This document shows, piece after piece, positions 61,167-64,000 of a stretch of DNA of 64,000 nucleotides. This DNA is from Xenorhabdus ishibashii (lineage in GTDB: Bacteria; Pseudomonadota; Gammaproteobacteria; Enterobacterales; Enterobacteriaceae): assembly GCF_002632755.1 (NCBI RefSeq), contig NZ_NJAK01000002.1:279200-343199 (forward strand), written 5' to 3'. The stretch's first letter is position 1, and each line of letters opens with the position of its first letter. A program made the translations under genes and the position numbers. The notes below the pieces were generated by a model. That model did not search any database, was not told the origin of the DNA, and saw only the letters and a program-made list of their open reading frames with translations.

Positions 61167-62048
61167 ATGCTTGATAAAATTTTCTCATTGCCGATTGTAG
61201 AACAACTCTCTCCTTATATCAGCCAGCGAAACATTGATGGTTTTCCATTAATCGTTGTTTCCCACCCTAAAGCTCGCGGGGTAATCAGTATTCAAGGCGC
61301 ACACCTGATTACCTGGCAACCCAATAACGAAAAACCAGTATTATGGGTAAGTGATAGCACGCTTTTCAGTACAGGTACTGCTATTCGTGGTGGTATTCCC
61401 ATCTGTTGGCCTTGGTTCGGTTCGTTTGCAGCTCCCAGCCATGGATTTGCGCGAATATTACCTTGGGAGCTCAAAGCTCATGATGAGAATGAAAATGGCG
61501 TTATTTTGACGTTCACATTACAGGATAACGCATATACCCGTAAGTTATGGCCACATGAATTCACGCTGATTGCCCGCTTTAAATTAGGGGAAACTTGCGA
61601 AATAGAGTTAGAATCCCACGGTGAATATCAAGCCACTTGTGCCCTTCATTCTTACTTCAATGTCAGCGACATCAATCAAATTCGAGTTAGTGGGCTTGGT
61701 TCTCATTTTATTGATACCCTCACCGATAACGAACAGTCTATTGATGAAGATTTAGTTTTCCACGGGAGAACAGACCGCATTTATACAGAGCCAGACGATT
61801 TTAGCCTGCTCAGAGACCCGCTATGGAAACGAACAATTGAAATACATCATTATCACCATAGTGATGTAGTATGTTGGAATCCAGGTGCTGCACTTGCCAG
61901 TAGTATGAAAGATATGAGTAAAGAGGGTTATAAGAATATGGCTTGCATCGAAACCGCACGGATAAATAACCCATTGCAGCCTAAGAATGGCAACCCTGAC
62001 AGACTTTCTATTGTTATCCGTTGTCGTAAGTTCTCAGATAACAATTAA
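61167..62048 (+). CDS. yeaD: YeaD, D-hexose-6-phosphate mutarotase
   Basis: YeaD is an aldose-1-epimerase-fold enzyme that interconverts anomers of glucose 6-phosphate. The 293-residue protein has SIQGAHLITWQPNNEKPVLW, IRGGIPICWPWFGSF, PSHGFARILPWELK (catalytic His), ALHSYFNVSDINQIRVSGLG and VVCWNPGAALASSMKDM. It lies downstream of gapA as in E. coli, but after gapA's terminator, and probably has a separate promoter. Confidence 0.95.
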   Translation: MLDKIFSLPIVEQLSPYISQRNIDGFPLIVVSHPKARGVISIQGAHLITWQPNNEKPVLWVSDSTLFSTGTAIRGGIPICWPWFGSFAAPSHGFARILPWELKAHDENENGVILTFTLQDNAYTRKLWPHEFTLIARFKLGETCEIELESHGEYQATCALHSYFNVSDINQIRVSGLGSHFIDTLTDNEQSIDEDLVFHGRTDRIYTEPDDFSLLRDPLWKRTIEIHHYHHSDVVCWNPGAALASSMKDMSKEGYKNMACIETARINNPLQPKNGNPDRLSIVIRCRKFSDNN

Positions 62049-62124
62049 CCAGGTAGAACACATAGAACAGGCACTTATTCCAAAACCAAGGATAAAATGC
62101 CTGAATTCTTAAAGGCAGAGAGGA

Positions 62125-63192
62125 TTAACCCACCATGACAGGAACACGCTTCGCTAAAGCACAAAAAAGCTCGTAACCAATGGTTCCGGCTGATCCTGCT
62201 ACTTCATCTACGGGTAGATTTTCTCCCCACAACTCGACAATACTACCTATATTTGCCTGAGGGCATGGCGTCAAATCAACTGTCATCATATCCATTGATA
62301 TGGCACCCAATAACTGGGTACGAATACCATCAACCATAACAGGGGTTCCCGTTGGCGCATGCCGAGGATATCCATCCGCATAGCCACAAGCGACTGTACC
62401 GACACGCATGGGTTGCGGGGTCGTATAGCGGCTGCTATAACCAATTTTTTCTCCCTTGGGAAGTTCATGTACTGCGATGATTTCACTTTGTAGTGTCATG
62501 GCGGGTTTCAACCCAATATTGGCAATGTCATGCCACTTTCCACTCGGAGACGCGCCATAAAGAATAATACCTGGCCGTACCCAATCTCGATGTGTTTTCG
62601 GATGCCACAAAACAGCACCAGAATTCGCCAGACAATGAGGAAGTGAATTCATTTGCAGACGCTCAACAACTGCGAATTGTTCATCAATACCAACTTCATT
62701 ATCTGAATTGGCAAAATGGGTCATTAAAGTCACTGACTTAATATTTTTAATCCGGTTCACTATTGAAACTATCTGTGAGTACTCTTTTGGAGTGAATCCT
62801 AATCGATTCATACCACTATTAAGTTTCAAATAGATATCAATGGGATTGTCCAATTTAGCTTTTTCTATCTCATCAAGCTGCCAATAACTATGCACGACAG
62901 TTGTCAGACGGTATTTATTGATAATCTGTAAATCCGCGGGCTTGAAAAAACCCTCCAATAGCAAGATTGGCCTTTGCCATCCCTGCTCCCTTAAATAAAT
63001 AGCTTCATTCATGTCAAGCAGTGCAAATCCATCTGTCTGCATGAGTGATTGCCATATTCTGTCCAATCCATGCCCATACGCATCCGCTTTTACTACCGAC
63101 CAAATTTTACTGTTATTCACTTTTTGACGAATAACCGACAAATTATGGCGAAATGCATCGAGATGGATCGTTGCCAAAATAGGACGTGGCAT
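62125..63192 (-). CDS. dadX: Alanine racemase, catabolic type
   Basis: This PLP enzyme interconverts L- and D-alanine. The 355-residue protein has the PLP lysine in WSVVKADAYGHGLDRIW near residue 35 and the catalytic tyrosine in KIGYSSRYTTPQPMRVGTV near 255. SMDMMTVDLTPCPQANIGS is also conserved. Position directly downstream of dadA on the same strand identifies it as DadX, supplying D-alanine to DadA for catabolism. It could also meet the cell-wall need if no separate alr exists elsewhere. Confidence 0.93.
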   Translation of the reverse strand: MPRPILATIHLDAFRHNLSVIRQKVNNSKIWSVVKADAYGHGLDRIWQSLMQTDGFALLDMNEAIYLREQGWQRPILLLEGFFKPADLQIINKYRLTTVVHSYWQLDEIEKAKLDNPIDIYLKLNSGMNRLGFTPKEYSQIVSIVNRIKNIKSVTLMTHFANSDNEVGIDEQFAVVERLQMNSLPHCLANSGAVLWHPKTHRDWVRPGIILYGASPSGKWHDIANIGLKPAMTLQSEIIAVHELPKGEKIGYSSRYTTPQPMRVGTVACGYADGYPRHAPTGTPVMVDGIRTQLLGAISMDMMTVDLTPCPQANIGSIVELWGENLPVDEVAGSAGTIGYELFCALAKRVPVMVG

Positions 63193-63219
63193 GACGACCC
63201 CTTCTTATAGTTTATTAGT

Positions 63220-64000
63220 TTATGCCGTATGTAAATGAGGATTTATTGGAAACACTTTTATATTAAAACCATCGATGTATCTGAATACAGAGAGATCATC
63301 TGCCGCGATATCCGGTTTTTTGCCAGAAATTAAATCAGCCAATAACTTCCCTGAACCACAGGCCATCGTCCAACCTAGTGTTCCATGTCCCGTATTTAGA
63401 TAAAGATTGGTATATTTGGTTGCCCCCACAATAGGAGTACCATCCGGAGTCATAGGCCGCAAACCAGTCCAGAATGAGGCCTCTGCAATATTACCACCAT
63501 TGTGGTATAAATCCTGTACAACCATTTTTAACGTTTCACAACGATTCTGGGGCACATTCAAATTAAATCCAACCACTTCCGCCATACCACCAACGCGAAT
63601 ACGATTATCAAAACGCGTAATGGCAATCTTGTAAGTTTCATCCAGCACAGTTGAGACCGGTGCTTTTGATTCGTCCATGATAGGCATCGTTAACGAATAT
63701 CCTTTCATCGGATAAACCGGAATTTTAACCAGTTCTTTTAAGATTTCAGTGGAATAAGATCCCATCGCGACCACATAGTGATCCGCCGTCATGATGCCAT
63801 CATCACATTGAATACCTGTGACTCTATTCCCATCCACCAAGATCCGTTTAACTTGCTTGTTGAATACAAACTGCACACCAATATCTTCTGCCATTTTAGC
63901 CAGCGCTTTGGTAAAAAGCTGACAATCACCTGTTTCATCATTCGGTAATTGCAATCCACCTGTCAGTTTATGAGAAATATTAGCAAGCGCTGGCTCTACA
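63220..64000 (-). CDS. dadA: D-amino acid dehydrogenase small subunit (C-terminal part)
   Basis: The gene runs off the right window edge; 260 codons of the C-terminal part are present. DadA is a membrane-associated FAD enzyme that oxidises D-alanine to pyruvate and passes electrons to quinone. Recognisable segments are [66 protein letters not shown] and the FAD-binding [20 protein letters not shown]. It lies 27 bases upstream of dadX in a dadAX operon. The N-terminal Rossmann motif is outside the window. Confidence 0.95.
   Translation of the reverse strand, partial: VEPALANISHKLTGGLQLPNDETGDCQLFTKALAKMAEDIGVQFVFNKQVKRILVDGNRVTGIQCDDGIMTADHYVVAMGSYSTEILKELVKIPVYPMKGYSLTMPIMDESKAPVSTVLDETYKIAITRFDNRIRVGGMAEVVGFNLNVPQNRCETLKMVVQDLYHNGGNIAEASFWTGLRPMTPDGTPIVGATKYTNLYLNTGHGTLGWTMACGSGKLLADLISGKKPDIAADDLSVFRYIDGFNIKVFPINPHLHTA

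Overview
The window is a chromosomal segment of a gammaproteobacterium of the order Enterobacterales. Proteins such as CysB, TopA, TrpB, AdhE, H-NS, GapA and SppA read as close relatives of the Escherichia coli ones, and gene order follows the E. coli 26-29 min and 39-40 min regions. The AT-rich intergenic DNA, separate trpG and trpD, and loss of several E. coli neighbours (pgpB, yciGFE, yciI, kch, ychE) suggest a Morganellaceae-type genome such as Xenorhabdus or Photorhabdus. That assignment is inference.

Layout. Positions 1-10,000 hold lapB (partial), lapA, ribA, acnA, an unrecognised accessory gene, cysB and topA. From 10,000 to 22,500 come a yciN remnant, sohB, yciK, btuR, rluB, yciO, rnm and the complete trp operon (operator, leader peptide, attenuator, trpE-G-D-CF-B-A). 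From 22,500 to 31,000 are ompW, yciC, a SulP transporter, yciB, yciA, tonB, the short gene yciY, clsA and yciU. From 31,000 to 38,400 lies the opp oligopeptide importer with two tandem oppA genes. From 38,400 to 49,300 are a 1-kb gene-poor stretch, adhE, tdk, hns, a galU-ugd-epimerase operon, ychJ, purU and tRNA-Tyr.

Immediately after tRNA-Tyr the E. coli synteny breaks. A degenerate repeat of the tRNA 3' end and an AT-rich LysR-family gene lie there. The order then resumes at the E. coli 39-40 min block: xthA, topB, a decayed selD, ydjA, sppA, ansA-pncA, yeaC, msrB, gapA and yeaD. The window ends in dadX and a partial dadA.

Most genes are housekeeping: envelope assembly (lapAB, yciB, clsA, ompW, tonB, galU-ugd), tryptophan synthesis, peptide import, DNA topology (topA, topB, hns), fermentation (adhE) and central carbon metabolism (acnA, gapA). 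I see no CRISPR array, phage, insertion sequence, defence island or obviously new multi-gene system. The points most worth checking are the eroded selD gene (possible loss of selenium metabolism), the yciN remnant hidden between topA and sohB, the tRNA-Tyr-derived repeat, the unrecognised protein at 4894-5730 with its perfect 17-bp hairpin, and a pair of very short coupled reading frames upstream of adhE.
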